From DASQGA01 sp038209555 (GTDB lineage: Bacteria; Actinomycetota; Thermoleophilia; Gaiellales; Gaiellaceae): DNA of 39,680 nucleotides. Shown here piece by piece: positions 32,211 through 39,302 of the stretch. Location of the stretch: positions 1 through 39,680 of the forward strand of contig JBBQXP010000020.1 of assembly GCA_038209555.1 (NCBI GenBank), written 5' to 3'. The notes below the pieces were generated by a model. That model was not told the DNA's origin and did not search any database. It saw nothing but the letters and a program-made list of their open reading frames with translations. Within the stretch, counting starts at the first letter, position 1. Each line of letters opens with the position of its first letter. The position numbers and the translations under genes are program-made.

Positions 32211-33365
32211 CTATGCGGGATCGGGAGACGATGGTACGGCGCTGGTACCCGACCCGCGCTCTGCGTCTTCGGAGGACTCGGCCGGGCGAGCGAGAGGGCG
32301 AGCGGCTAAATAGCGCTCTCGTACCTCCTGTATTGCGCGCCACTTCCCCGCTTCGGCCTCGTACTCCCAAAACGTCCACCCGTTCGTCTGGTAGTACCGT
32401 CGCCCATCGGGCGGTGGCCCCTTGATTGCGACCCTCGCCGCCCCTGCGGCTGTTGAGAGCGACTTGAACAGCTCCGATCCGCATCGGACGCGACCGTCCG
32501 GCTCGACGGTCGCCTTGGCCTCGGATCCGAGGTATCTCTTGCGAAGCTCCTGGCCGGGGCGTATCAGCCCCGCATCGAGTAACTGCTTGAGCATGAGATC
32601 GCCCCCGGGGGGTGGAGGCTCGGGGGGTGGAGGCTCGGGGGGTGGAGGCTCGGGCGGACCAGGTTCACGAGGGGCCAGGTCTAGCGTGAGCCGCAGCCGC
32701 AGCAACGCCGCCTTCACATCTCCGGCGGTGAGCCCTTCGGTCGCGTTCGTGAGTCGCCGCACCAGCCACGGGCTGGGCTCCGGCGCGAAGAGGGCTTCGA
32801 CAGCCCGGCGTACTTTCGTGTCGATCGCATTGGCCTTCCAGAGCGCCCCGAGCGACTTGTTACGAAGCTCCTCCTTCGTCAGCAGTCGGAGGGCTTCCTC
32901 GGCCTCCGCTCTGTCCCGGGTCAGGTGCACTGCTCGGAAGAGTCTTTCGTCAATGTCGTGGCTCGAAAGGGCGTTGTAGATTCGGTACTCGTCTCCGTCG
33001 GTGAGGACGACCCACTCGACACCCGCGACGGCCGCGTAGCTGATGATCTGGGTAGTAAACCTGCGATCCCCGAGGTTCTCGCCTAGCCCCTTCGCCTCGA
33101 TGAACAAGACCGGTTTGCGCTGGAGCATCAGCGCGTAGTCCACGGGCCTGTCAATCGGCACACCCTTGTATTCCAAGTGCACCTCGTCTAAGTCTTCGAC
33201 GTTCCAGCCGAGCGCACGAAGGACGGGCACGATGAGCGTTGCCTTTGTGTTTTGCTCACCGATCCGCTCGCTGCGGTCGAGGTAGCGGGTTACGCGCTCT
33301 GCGATCTCTCCGAGGGCCTGCGTGAGCGGGCTGGTGGCTGTGTGAGTCTGCGGCTGCTCGGCCAT
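32211..33365 (-). CDS. PD-(D/E)XK nuclease (HsdR-N-like) fused to a RAMA domain
   Basis: A 384-residue protein of three parts. Residues about 15-160 resemble the N-terminal nuclease of type I restriction enzymes, with Asp76 (RPVDYAL), Glu90 and Lys92 (FIEAKG) giving the D-x13-E-x-K site. A helical middle and a Pro-rich linker of EPPPP repeats follow (about 235-253). Residues about 260-345 (LIRPGQELRKRYLGSEAKAT, DGRVRCGSELFKSLSTAAG, TNGWTFWEYE) fit the RAMA domain, which in other proteins accompanies DNA-methylation and restriction systems and is proposed to read modified DNA. It has no helicase and no methylase partner nearby. A modification-dependent defence nuclease is the best guess. Confidence 0.75.
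   Translation of the reverse strand: MAEQPQTHTATSPLTQALGEIAERVTRYLDRSERIGEQNTKATLIVPVLRALGWNVEDLDEVHLEYKGVPIDRPVDYALMLQRKPVLFIEAKGLGENLGDRRFTTQIISYAAVAGVEWVVLTDGDEYRIYNALSSHDIDERLFRAVHLTRDRAEAEEALRLLTKEELRNKSLGALWKANAIDTKVRRAVEALFAPEPSPWLVRRLTNATEGLTAGDVKAALLRLRLTLDLAPREPGPPEPPPPEPPPPEPPPPGGDLMLKQLLDAGLIRPGQELRKRYLGSEAKATVEPDGRVRCGSELFKSLSTAAGAARVAIKGPPPDGRRYYQTNGWTFWEYEAEAGKWRAIQEVRERYLAARPLARPAESSEDAERGSGTSAVPSSPDPA
32232..32249. repeat. Paired TGGTAC sites at the end of the nuclease gene
   Basis: TGGTACG 32232-32238 and TGGTACC 32243-32249, 11 bases start to start, the same spacing as near attL. It lies at the 3' end of the nuclease gene, about 160 bases upstream of int. Candidate recombinase arm site, or chance. 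Confidence 0.3.
32606..32650. repeat. Three 15-bp tandem repeats coding for the EPPPP linker
   Basis: Three perfect in-frame copies of CGGGGGGTGGAGGCT at 32606-32620, 32621-32635 and 32636-32650. Each adds five residues of the Pro-rich linker between nuclease and RAMA domains. Perfect identity suggests recent expansion and variable copy number. Confidence 0.8.
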
Positions 33366-33379
33366 CTATCCGTCGAACT

Positions 33380-34129
33380 TTATAAGGCGATACGCGATTC
33401 AACGATGGCGGAGAGCCGAGCTTTCTCGGAGCGCGGCGGAACCGGAGCGAGTCCGGAGCGTCCGTCGGTCAAGCCTCCGGAGTGAAGCCAGCCGAGGAGG
33501 GCGTCAAAGGTCTCCGAGATGTTCTCGATCTCGGCGACGAACGCCTCGCGGTCCGCTCTCCCGCCTACGACCCGCGCGAGGCCGGGACGGACGAGCGGGA
33601 GCTTGGGTTCGAGGCGACGTAGCTCCCGGTCGAAGTACCAGGGGCTGAGTTCGCGCCGGAGTTGCAGCTGACGGGCGACGGTGCCGTTGCGGCGGACTCG
33701 CTCTCGCTCGGCGGCGAGGCGGGCATTGACGGCGTCGCGGACGTGTCGGGCTGTGAGCGCCTCTCCGTAGCGTTCGCGGAGGCTCGTCCAAAGGGCGACG
33801 GCGGCGTCCGGGTCGCGGCGAAGGAGCGGACCGAGCGCCTTCGCATGAGCCTCGCGGCGGGGCGGGGCGGCGTCGGATTTTTCCGACACCGCAACCGCGA
33901 CCGAGGCGGCGGCCATGAGTTCGTACCCGCGCTGACGCTTGAGCCCCCAGCGGGCGTCGAGGTACTCCTCGAACGTCCGGTGGGTTTGGAGGTAGAGACG
34001 AGCGTCGTGGATCTCGGCGATAGCGTTGCCCACCTGCTCGTACGTATCCAAACCACGCTCGATGATCGCCTCTAGCTCGCGGAGGCGGACCGCCTCGGTA
34101 CTAGAGAGAGTCTCGACCGTCGTTTCCAT
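33380..34129 (-). CDS. Mobile-element protein with conserved helical N-terminus, unknown function
   Basis: A 249-residue protein. The N-terminal part (LEAIIERGLDTYEQVGNAIA, LYLQTHRTFEEYLDARWG, then RGYELMAAASVAVAV) is a pattern seen in many plasmid and phage hypothetical proteins with a DNA-binding flavour. The rest is Arg-rich and helical. It ends with a Leu-rich stretch (FDALLGWLHSGGL). It is read with the nuclease gene, which starts 14 bases after it, and may regulate it or take part in element maintenance. Confidence 0.65.
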   Translation of the reverse strand: METTVETLSSTEAVRLRELEAIIERGLDTYEQVGNAIAEIHDARLYLQTHRTFEEYLDARWGLKRQRGYELMAAASVAVAVSEKSDAAPPRREAHAKALGPLLRRDPDAAVALWTSLRERYGEALTARHVRDAVNARLAAERERVRRNGTVARQLQLRRELSPWYFDRELRRLEPKLPLVRPGLARVVGGRADREAFVAEIENISETFDALLGWLHSGGLTDGRSGLAPVPPRSEKARLSAIVESRIAL

Positions 34130-34280
34130 CCTTCGAGTATGACAACCCGATCCGCCGCGCTCGAACGCGCGTTCCTGTGGATACTGGGGATAAGTCCGTC
34201 CCGCTCTTCGTCTCGCTCTTCTCCCCTGCCGGAACCGGAGCCGGGCGGCCGTTCCCGAGGCGTACTGGCCCCAGTGAGAG

Positions 34281-34373
34281 GAGGGCGCTTCGCGACGCTG
34301 ATCGACGATCGCGAGCGCCCTCCCTACTGTTTGCAGTACACCGAGTTTCTGCCGTCTACCGTCACCGGTGACG
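34281..34373. other. Structure-rich gene-free segment, candidate replication origin or operator
   Basis: Three structures in 93 bases. A 14-bp stem with one bulged T (GAGGGCGC-T-TCGCGA at 34281-34295 with TCGCGAGCGCCCTC at 34309-34322). A 5-bp TACTG/CAGTA hairpin just after it. A perfect 14-bp palindrome CGTCACCGGTGACG (34360-34373). It lies in the 568-base gene-free stretch 34130-34697, the largest in the element. The stretch also contains the candidate RNA at 34592-34677; no convincing protein-coding frame is seen in it. Confidence 0.5.
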
Positions 34374-34591
34374 CCCCTCGGCTACGGAGCGTGGGTACGT
34401 GCCCAGGTCGCGCTTTACCACGTGGGGCGAGCTTTCTTCGGAGCCTGCCCTCTCGCTCCGCCTGACCGGCGCTCGTGGTGTTCGCAAGCGCCCGCGGACG
34501 GTCTCCTCTGGGGAGGTTCGAAGCCCTTTCGCTCTCCGGCTACTCGGATGAGCCCTTCTGTCTCGACCGGTTCCTCGGCCGATGCGGGTGT

Positions 34592-34677
34592 TAGAATGGC
34601 TGAGACTGGATCCGGGATAGGACTCAGTATCGGGCGGGCGGCACACCGGCTTCTGGAGCGTGCCGCCCGCTTTTTTT
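34592..34677 (+). ncRNA. Candidate small RNA with strong terminator
   Basis: A -10-like TAGAAT (34592-34597) precedes a CTGAG/CTCAG hairpin (34600-34627). A perfect 11-bp terminator stem follows (GCGGGCGGCAC at 34634-34644 with GTGCCGCCCGC at 34660-34670), then seven T (34671-34677). The T-run is on the plus strand, while every gene in the element is on the minus strand. The terminator must therefore end a rightward transcript of its own. No good -35 box is visible. A small RNA of 60-80 nt is likely. Confidence 0.55.
34634..34677 (+). terminator. Rho-independent terminator, rightward
   Basis: Perfect 11-bp GC-rich stem, 15-base loop and a run of seven T. One of the strongest terminators in the window, with no rightward protein gene in front of it. 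Confidence 0.9.
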
Positions 34678-34697
34678 ACGCCCTCCTCGGCCGTCCG

Positions 34698-34964
34698 CTA
34701 GGCGACCTCCCTCCGGGCCTCGACCCAGGCGTCTAGCTCGTCTCGACGAAACATCAGCCGACGGCCGTGTCGGAAATGGGGAAGCGAGACGAGGTGTTTG
34801 TAGACCCGCTCCGTCGGCCAGCCCAGGTACTCGGCCGCGGCCGACGCGCCCGACAGATACGGCGAGCGATTGTTCCCGTCCTGGCGCTCGCGGAGGATCT
34901 CGGCGACGCGCTCGGCGATCGCCTCGATCACCTCGTCGGGGAGCCTTAGGGAGAGGTCGCTCAC
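34698..34964 (-). CDS. Excisionase/AlpA-like helix-turn-helix protein
   Basis: An 88-residue protein. An N-terminal amphipathic helix is followed by the MerR-like winged HTH typical of excisionases: LSGASAAAEYLGWPTERVYK, then LVSLPHFRHGRRLMFRRDEL and DAWVEARR. It would help excision by bending att DNA or act as a regulator. The GTG start overlaps the stop of the upstream zinc-finger gene (GTGA). Confidence 0.8.
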   Translation of the reverse strand: MSDLSLRLPDEVIEAIAERVAEILRERQDGNNRSPYLSGASAAAEYLGWPTERVYKHLVSLPHFRHGRRLMFRRDELDAWVEARREVA

Positions 34965-35524
34965 CGCTCCGCCCTCCTGCGGCGATAAGCGCGCTGCCTA
35001 CAAGCCGAGCCGCAGAACCGGGCGTCCGCTCGGACCGCCCGCTCGCCGCGACCGCCCGCGATGATGAACGATCCCGGCCCGGACGGCGGTAGGCGTCGAC
35101 CGCACGCCTCGCAAACCGGCGTTACGGCTGCGCCGGTACAAACCGAGGTCCGGTCGGCGTCAGGTGGTTCTGAGGGGTCGTCCGAGCCGCGCGGCCCGGC
35201 GCGACTCGTAGCCCGACGCCGAACGGCGGTCCGCTCGCGAGGACGCGCGGTCGACCTCGCCGACGAGAGGACGATCGAGGCGGAGCGGCCACGGCCCGGG
35301 GAGACGCGGCCGTGCTCTCTGGCGATGCGTCGGAGGATCGGTCGGACGACCTCGCCGATCCTCCGAACTCGCTCGATCTCCGCGGGGTCACCAGCGCGGA
35401 TCCGCGCTACGACCTCGTCGCACTCTCGGTCGCCGGGAATCCGAGGAAAGCAGAAGGGCGGGGGCTTTACGAGAGGGAGAGCGGACACGTTGTGGTCGAG
35501 TTGGTCATAAGGCGAGGCCATCAT
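34961..35524 (-). CDS. Hypothetical protein with C-terminal zinc-finger-like domain
   Basis: A 187-residue protein. The C-terminus has CEACGRRLPPSGPG and FCGSACRQRAYRRRRAER, two Cys-x2/3-Cys pairs that would bind zinc, ending in a basic DNA- or RNA-binding helix. The middle (about 75-125) is low-complexity Arg/Ser/Asp. This type is frequent beside integrases in actinobacterial elements. It is coupled to the excisionase-like gene. First rightmost gene of the element. Confidence 0.7.
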   Translation of the reverse strand: MMASPYDQLDHNVSALPLVKPPPFCFPRIPGDRECDEVVARIRAGDPAEIERVRRIGEVVRPILRRIAREHGRVSPGRGRSASIVLSSARSTARPRERTAVRRRATSRAGPRGSDDPSEPPDADRTSVCTGAAVTPVCEACGRRLPPSGPGSFIIAGGRGERAVRADARFCGSACRQRAYRRRRAER

Positions 35525-35625
35525 ACGAAGGCGCTACGGACGGCCGCGAGCACGCCGCTCGTCCGTCCGCCCCGCTGAGTATGCTGCGGGCGCGCTCGTA
35601 GAGCGTGGTTGGTTGGTCATAGGCT

Positions 35626-35662
35626 GCAAAGGGGGCCGCTTCGGTGGCCTCCTTCGCTTTTT
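35626..35662 (+). terminator. Rho-independent terminator with UUCG tetraloop, rightward
   Basis: A 14-pair stem with one A/C mismatch and closing C(UUCG)G tetraloop: GCAAAGGGGGCCGC, TTCG, then GGTGGCCTCCTTCGC, followed by five T (35658-35662). No rightward gene ends here, so it may terminate a second small RNA. It could also insulate the element's early genes from readthrough. The gap 35525-35787 has no other coding potential that I trust. Confidence 0.85.
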
Positions 35663-35774
35663 GGTACGGGTTTTGGTACGGACTACCGACGGCTAACGGC
35701 GAATCCGGGGGCGACCGGCTAGGCTCGATCTGGCCGATATGCGGGAGCTTCGGCACTCACGACGGCTAACGGCG
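35662..35774. repeat. Repeats near attR: paired TGGTACG and CGACGGCTAACGGCG
   Basis: TGGTACG at 35662-35668 and 35674-35680. CGACGGCTAACGGCG, 15 bases, at 35687-35701 and again at 35760-35774, the second ending 13 bases before the att core. Direct repeats of this sort next to an att core are typical arm-type sites for integrase or excisionase. Confidence 0.55.
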
Positions 35775-35787
35775 TACCGTCCGACGG

Positions 35788-35832
35788 GCCTTCCAAGCTG
35801 AGGGTCGCGGGTTCGAGTCCCGTCTCCCGCTT
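35788..35832. repeat. attR: 45-bp duplicate of the tRNA-Gly 3' half
   Basis: Exact copy of 25812-25856 in direct orientation. Only the 3' half of the tRNA is present, so this copy is not a gene. It marks the right end of the element; the chromosome resumes with the cupin gene 11 bases later. Confidence 0.93.
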
Positions 35833-35843
35833 ATGACGATCGC

Positions 35844-36260
35844 ATGGCGTACAGCTTCGCCTCGATAGAAGAGCTCGGCGACGGCGTCTTCCGCAAGGTT
35901 CGCCGGGCGCTGGGCGTTACGGCCTTCGGCGTCAACGCCATGGTCCTGCCGCCGGGCACCGAGTGGTTCGAGCACTACCACGAGCATCAGGACGAGCTCT
36001 ACTTCGTCCACGCCGGTAAGGCTGGATTCGAGGTCGACGGAGAGCGTTTCGAGCTCGGGCCAGGAGGTCTCGTCCACGTCGAGTCGACGACCCCCAGGCG
36101 CTTCTGGAACGCGAGCGATGGGGACCTTGTCCTGCTCCTGGTCGGCGGCAAGAACGGCTACGTCGAGCGAGACGGGAAGATGGTCGATCCCGCGGACGAG
36201 GAGCGGCGGCGCGCCTTCAGCGCGGGTGACCTTGGCGCGATCCGAGCAAAGGCAACCTAG
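35844..36260 (+). CDS. Cupin-domain protein
   Basis: A 138-residue single cupin barrel. Metal-binding motif 1 is WFEHYHEHQDELYFVHAGKA, with His, His and Glu ligands. Motif 2 includes LGPGGLVHVESTTPRRFWNA, where the usual second His is replaced, as in several small cupins. The reaction and substrate are unknown. It is the first chromosomal gene after the element and was presumably next to tRNA-Gly before insertion. Confidence 0.82.
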   Translation: MAYSFASIEELGDGVFRKVRRALGVTAFGVNAMVLPPGTEWFEHYHEHQDELYFVHAGKAGFEVDGERFELGPGGLVHVESTTPRRFWNASDGDLVLLLVGGKNGYVERDGKMVDPADEERRRAFSAGDLGAIRAKAT

Positions 36261-36481
36261 TGGACGATGTCCGCCCGGACGCCCGGGTGGAGGGAGCACC
36301 AGTCGCGGAGCGTTTGAACGATGGTGAGTCGGTCGGCAGCTTCGTCGACCTGATCGCTCAGCGGGCGCACGACGCGCACCTCGACCATGTCCGGGGCGAG
36401 CCGGTGGCTTGCCACATCGAGCCGCTCGAGGAACGCCACCAGGTCGGGGAGGAGCTGCATTTGATCGATCTGGATCTTCAT
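36257..36481 (-). CDS. Small conserved-looking protein, unknown function
   Basis: A 74-residue ORF with a balanced helical composition (LLPDLVAFLERLDVASHRLA, then VRVVRPLSDQVDEAADRL). Convergent with the cupin, overlapping by four bases, and divergent from the GNAT gene. The plus-strand frame over the same bases looks less like protein. No family recognised. Confidence 0.5.
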   Translation of the reverse strand: MKIQIDQMQLLPDLVAFLERLDVASHRLAPDMVEVRVVRPLSDQVDEAADRLTIVQTLRDWCSLHPGVRADIVH

Positions 36482-36558
36482 GCCGATCCTTTCGGTTGCC
36501 CGTGCCGACGACGTTAGGCCCGTACGGGCCGATTCCTCCCGTTCGGTAGAACGTGTAC

Positions 36559-37413
36559 ATGGAGATCCGTTCCGCGGTCGAGGCAGACTTGTCTGCTGCC
36601 CACGCGGTTTTTCAGCGTTCCATCGAGGATCTCTACGAACGTCACAGATTCGAGCCTCCCAGGCCGCCGCAGGAGGTCTTCATCCGCCAGCATGCGCACT
36701 TGCTCGAGCACGATGCCGACCGCTTCTGGGTGGCGGCAGCCGAGGGGCGACTGGTCGGCTTCTCGGCCGCGCTCCTACGCGAGGACGCGTGGTTCCTCTC
36801 CGCGCTCTTCGTCTCCCCAGAGCATCAGGCACAGGGAGTGGGGAAGGAGTTGCTGGCGCACGTGTGGGGGGACGACTCGGAGGTACGGCACCGGATCACG
36901 ATCGTCGACGCCATCCAGCCGATCTCGACCGGGCTCTACGCACGCGCTGGATTGCTTCCCGTCACCCCACTCATGAACCTCGCCGGCGAGCCTCGCGCCG
37001 GACAGAGCCACGGCCTCCAATCCGGGCCGCTCGACGAGGTAGCCGTGGCCGAGCTAGACCGAGCCGCATACGGCTTCGACCGCGCACCCGATCACGCGTT
37101 CTGGCGGGCGGAGGCGCGCGGGACGCTCTGGAAGGCTGCGGGCGAGGCGGTCGCCTACTCGTATCGGTGGCCGGGTGGACGTCTTGGACCCGTCGCAGGT
37201 CGAACGCCTGCAGCCTGCGGACAAGCTCTCGAGGCGGAACTGGAGCGCGCCGAAGGGCGCTTCGTAAGCCTGATCGTGCCCGCCTCCGCCCGCCCCGCGC
37301 TTTCGGCCGCACTTGCTGCGGGCCTCCGCTTCTGCGGCCCGCCGGGGCTCATTCTCTCGACGGACAGGGCGGGTCCCGACGCGGTCATTCCACACGGGTA
37401 CTCGCTCTTCTGA
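36559..37413 (+). CDS. GNAT-family N-acetyltransferase
   Basis: A 284-residue protein. The N-terminal GNAT domain (about residues 1-140) has the acetyl-CoA-binding motif A, FVSPEHQAQGVGKELLAHVW, followed by the motif B region STGLYARAGLLPVTPL. A second, degenerate half (about 160-280) without a clear motif A resembles the C-terminal domain of two-domain GNAT enzymes. The acceptor is unknown. ATG 36559 is preferred to the GTG two codons upstream. Confidence 0.85.
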   Translation: MEIRSAVEADLSAAHAVFQRSIEDLYERHRFEPPRPPQEVFIRQHAHLLEHDADRFWVAAAEGRLVGFSAALLREDAWFLSALFVSPEHQAQGVGKELLAHVWGDDSEVRHRITIVDAIQPISTGLYARAGLLPVTPLMNLAGEPRAGQSHGLQSGPLDEVAVAELDRAAYGFDRAPDHAFWRAEARGTLWKAAGEAVAYSYRWPGGRLGPVAGRTPAACGQALEAELERAEGRFVSLIVPASARPALSAALAAGLRFCGPPGLILSTDRAGPDAVIPHGYSLF

Positions 37414-37447
37414 CTTTAGCGTCCGGCCTCCCCTGGACACTACGCGG

Positions 37448-38551
37448 ATGGCCGCGCCCGAAGAGCGGGTCGTCTCGTTTCGCCCACGGACGATCCTGGT
37501 CGTTCTCGGGGTTACGCTGCTCGTCTTCGTCGTAATCGCGCTCGTCTACTTCGCCTTCAGGGTCATCACGTGGATCCTCATCGCCGCTTTTCTCGCCGCC
37601 GCGCTCAACCCAGCTGTCGAATTCTTCGAGCGCCGAGGGGTCGGGCGAGGATTGTCATCGGGAATCGTCTTCTTGGTGGCCCTCCTCTCGATTTGCGGGC
37701 TCGGCTTCCTTCTCATCCCACCGCTCGTCGACCAGGTGCACGAGTTCATCGATGCTCTGCCGGCGATCGTCGCCGACCTGACAGCGGGTCGAGGTCCCCT
37801 CGGATTTCTCGAGCGCGACTATCAGGTAGTCGAGCGACTTCGGGAGGCGATCGACAAAGCGGGCACGGGCGGCGTCACTGGCCTGACGGGCCCTGCTGTC
37901 GAGATCCTCACACGCATCCTGACCGGAGTCGTCGGAGCCCTGACGATCGCTTTCCTGACCTTCTTTATGCTCCTCGAGGGCCCTCATACCGTGGATCACT
38001 TCCTGGGGCTCCTGCCGGAGCGCGTCCGCCCTCGCTGGGAGCGGGTCAGCGGCAACATCTACCGGACGATCGGGGGCTACGTGTCCGGGAACCTCCTCAT
38101 CAGCCTCATCGCCGGCGTCGCAACCACGATCGTTCTCCTCGCGGTCGGTTCGAGCTACGCGATCGCACTCGGCCTCGTAGTCGCAGTCCTGGACCTGATC
38201 CCGCTCGCCGGCGCGACGCTCGCCGCGGTGATCGTGTCCGCCGTGATCTTCGTCGAGCAGGGCGTCGTGCGGGGGATCATCGCCATAGTCTTCTTCGTCC
38301 TCTACCAGCAGCTCGAAAACCACGTGTTGCAGCCCGTTATCTACGGGCGGACCGTGCAGCTCTCCCCGCTCGCCGTTCTCGTGGCGGTACTGATCGGTGC
38401 AGAGCTCGCCGGAGTCCTCGGGGCCTTGATGGCGATCCCCGTGGCCGGCTCGATCCAGGCGATCGTCAGGGAGCTCCTGCTCGCGCACAGGGAAAGACTG
38501 ATCGAGACGCCGCCGGGTGCTGCGCTCGCGGCTCCGAACGACTCGAGCTAG
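37448..38551 (+). CDS. AI-2E family (TqsA/PerM-like) membrane transporter
   Basis: A 367-residue protein with about eight transmembrane helices. Recognised by the long re-entrant layout, the conserved central FFMLLEGPHTVDHFLGLLP, the GGYVSGNLLISLIAGVAT helix and ALGLVVAVLDLIPLAGATLA near the C-terminal end. The family exports autoinducer-2 or acts as Na+/H+ antiporters in other bacteria, so the substrate here is open. ATG 37448 begins just before the first helix. The stop overlaps that of the RTX gene in a shared CTAG. Confidence 0.88.
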   Translation: MAAPEERVVSFRPRTILVVLGVTLLVFVVIALVYFAFRVITWILIAAFLAAALNPAVEFFERRGVGRGLSSGIVFLVALLSICGLGFLLIPPLVDQVHEFIDALPAIVADLTAGRGPLGFLERDYQVVERLREAIDKAGTGGVTGLTGPAVEILTRILTGVVGALTIAFLTFFMLLEGPHTVDHFLGLLPERVRPRWERVSGNIYRTIGGYVSGNLLISLIAGVATTIVLLAVGSSYAIALGLVVAVLDLIPLAGATLAAVIVSAVIFVEQGVVRGIIAIVFFVLYQQLENHVLQPVIYGRTVQLSPLAVLVAVLIGAELAGVLGALMAIPVAGSIQAIVRELLLAHRERLIETPPGAALAAPNDSS

Positions 38552-38931
38552 TCGAACGACTCGACGCCAGAGACTCGGTCGAGCAAGCGGTCGTGGCGCG
38601 GCAGGCGGTCGAAGCCGGCCCCGCCGTTTACGTGGTCGTGCGTCCCGTCGTAGCTTTGGAGCACATCGTTCCCGGCGCCTCCGAGGATGTCCTGGCCGGC
38701 CTTACCCTGGATGATGTCAGCTCCGCCACCTCCACGAATGATGTCCGCGCCCGAGTTTCCCGCCAAGATATCCGCGCCGCCGAGGCCGCAGATCACGTCG
38801 GCCCGGGCCGTCCCTCGAATGATGTCGCGCCCTGCCGTACCGACGAGCGTGCAGGGCTTCGACCAGACATTGACAGGCGTGTGGCCCTGCGCAACCACGG
38901 GGAGGACCGCGATCATGAGTGCGGTTGCCAT
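38548..38931 (-). CDS. Small secreted RTX-repeat (calcium-binding) protein
   Basis: A 127-residue protein: signal-peptide-like start, then about seven RTX nonapeptide-like repeats of the form GGxGxDxI/L (GLGGADILAG, GNSGADIIRG, GGGGADIIQG, GGAGNDVLQS), which fold as a calcium-loaded beta-roll outside the cell. No enzyme domain is attached, which is short for the family. ATG 38931 leaves a signal peptide without a positive start. The frame continues upstream without a stop, and an ATT at 38965-38967 follows a GGGAGG site five bases away; starting there would give a better signal peptide (ISLRFLLAGLTF...). Confidence 0.75.
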   Translation of the reverse strand: MATALMIAVLPVVAQGHTPVNVWSKPCTLVGTAGRDIIRGTARADVICGLGGADILAGNSGADIIRGGGGADIIQGKAGQDILGGAGNDVLQSYDGTHDHVNGGAGFDRLPRHDRLLDRVSGVESFD

Positions 38932-39093
38932 GAACGTGAGCCCGGCGAGCAGAAATCGCAGTGAAATGATTGCCTCCCGAAAGCGCGACTGCCGCAGCCG
39001 TCTTTCTCATCGTGGATCGACTGCGCTCCAACGGAAATCCCCCGAACGGGTGCGGCGCGTTTGCGGGCATGCGCGAGGGGAAGGACGATGCCG

Positions 39094-39197
39094 TGTGGAT
39101 CCGGCGAATCGTCCTCATGTGGCTCGCCAAGCGGGCCTGGCAGCTCGTCCGGCGGACGCGTGCCCGGCGCGCGGCGCGCGCTAGCGCGAGGACCTAA
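39094..39197 (+). CDS. Very small Arg-rich peptide, tentative
   Basis: A 34-residue ORF, GTG 39094 to TAA 39197, with a GGGGAAGGA ribosome site seven bases upstream. A short hydrophobic/basic helix (WIRRIVLMWLAKRAWQLVRR) could lie on the membrane. Arg/Ala-rich tails of this sort are common in random GC-rich frames, so this is tentative. Confidence 0.3.
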
Positions 39198-39302
39198 AGC
39201 TCGGCGATCCGGCCGTCCTCAGCCATCGGCAAAGGATCAGGGCCGCGCCGTTTCTAGGGTTTATGCGGAGTCGCTGGTACGGACAGCACGGTCCCTCGCC
39301 CC

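Larger units (their letters stand above)
25812..35832. mobile_element. Integrated phage-satellite-like element in tRNA-Gly, about 10 kb
   Basis: Bounded by exact 45-bp direct repeats of the tRNA-Gly 3' half. All genes inside run leftward. They include a tyrosine integrase, an excisionase-like HTH protein, an XRE regulator, small and large terminase, a RAMA-domain nuclease and several hypotheticals. No portal, capsid protease, major capsid or tail gene is recognisable, and no replication protein either. The set (integration plus DNA-packaging genes only, with a possible defence cargo) fits a satellite that packages into a helper's particles, or a decayed prophage. Integration and boundaries are clear; the satellite reading is inference. 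Confidence 0.88.

Noticed and set aside
34368..34736. 122-residue plus-strand frame through the orphan terminator
   Set aside because: It would be translated across an 11-bp terminator hairpin and T7 run. Low-complexity content; more likely non-coding.
35505..35756. 83-residue minus-strand frame at the right end of the element
   Set aside because: It reads through the strong C(UUCG)G terminator stem and has no recognisable domain or ribosome site.
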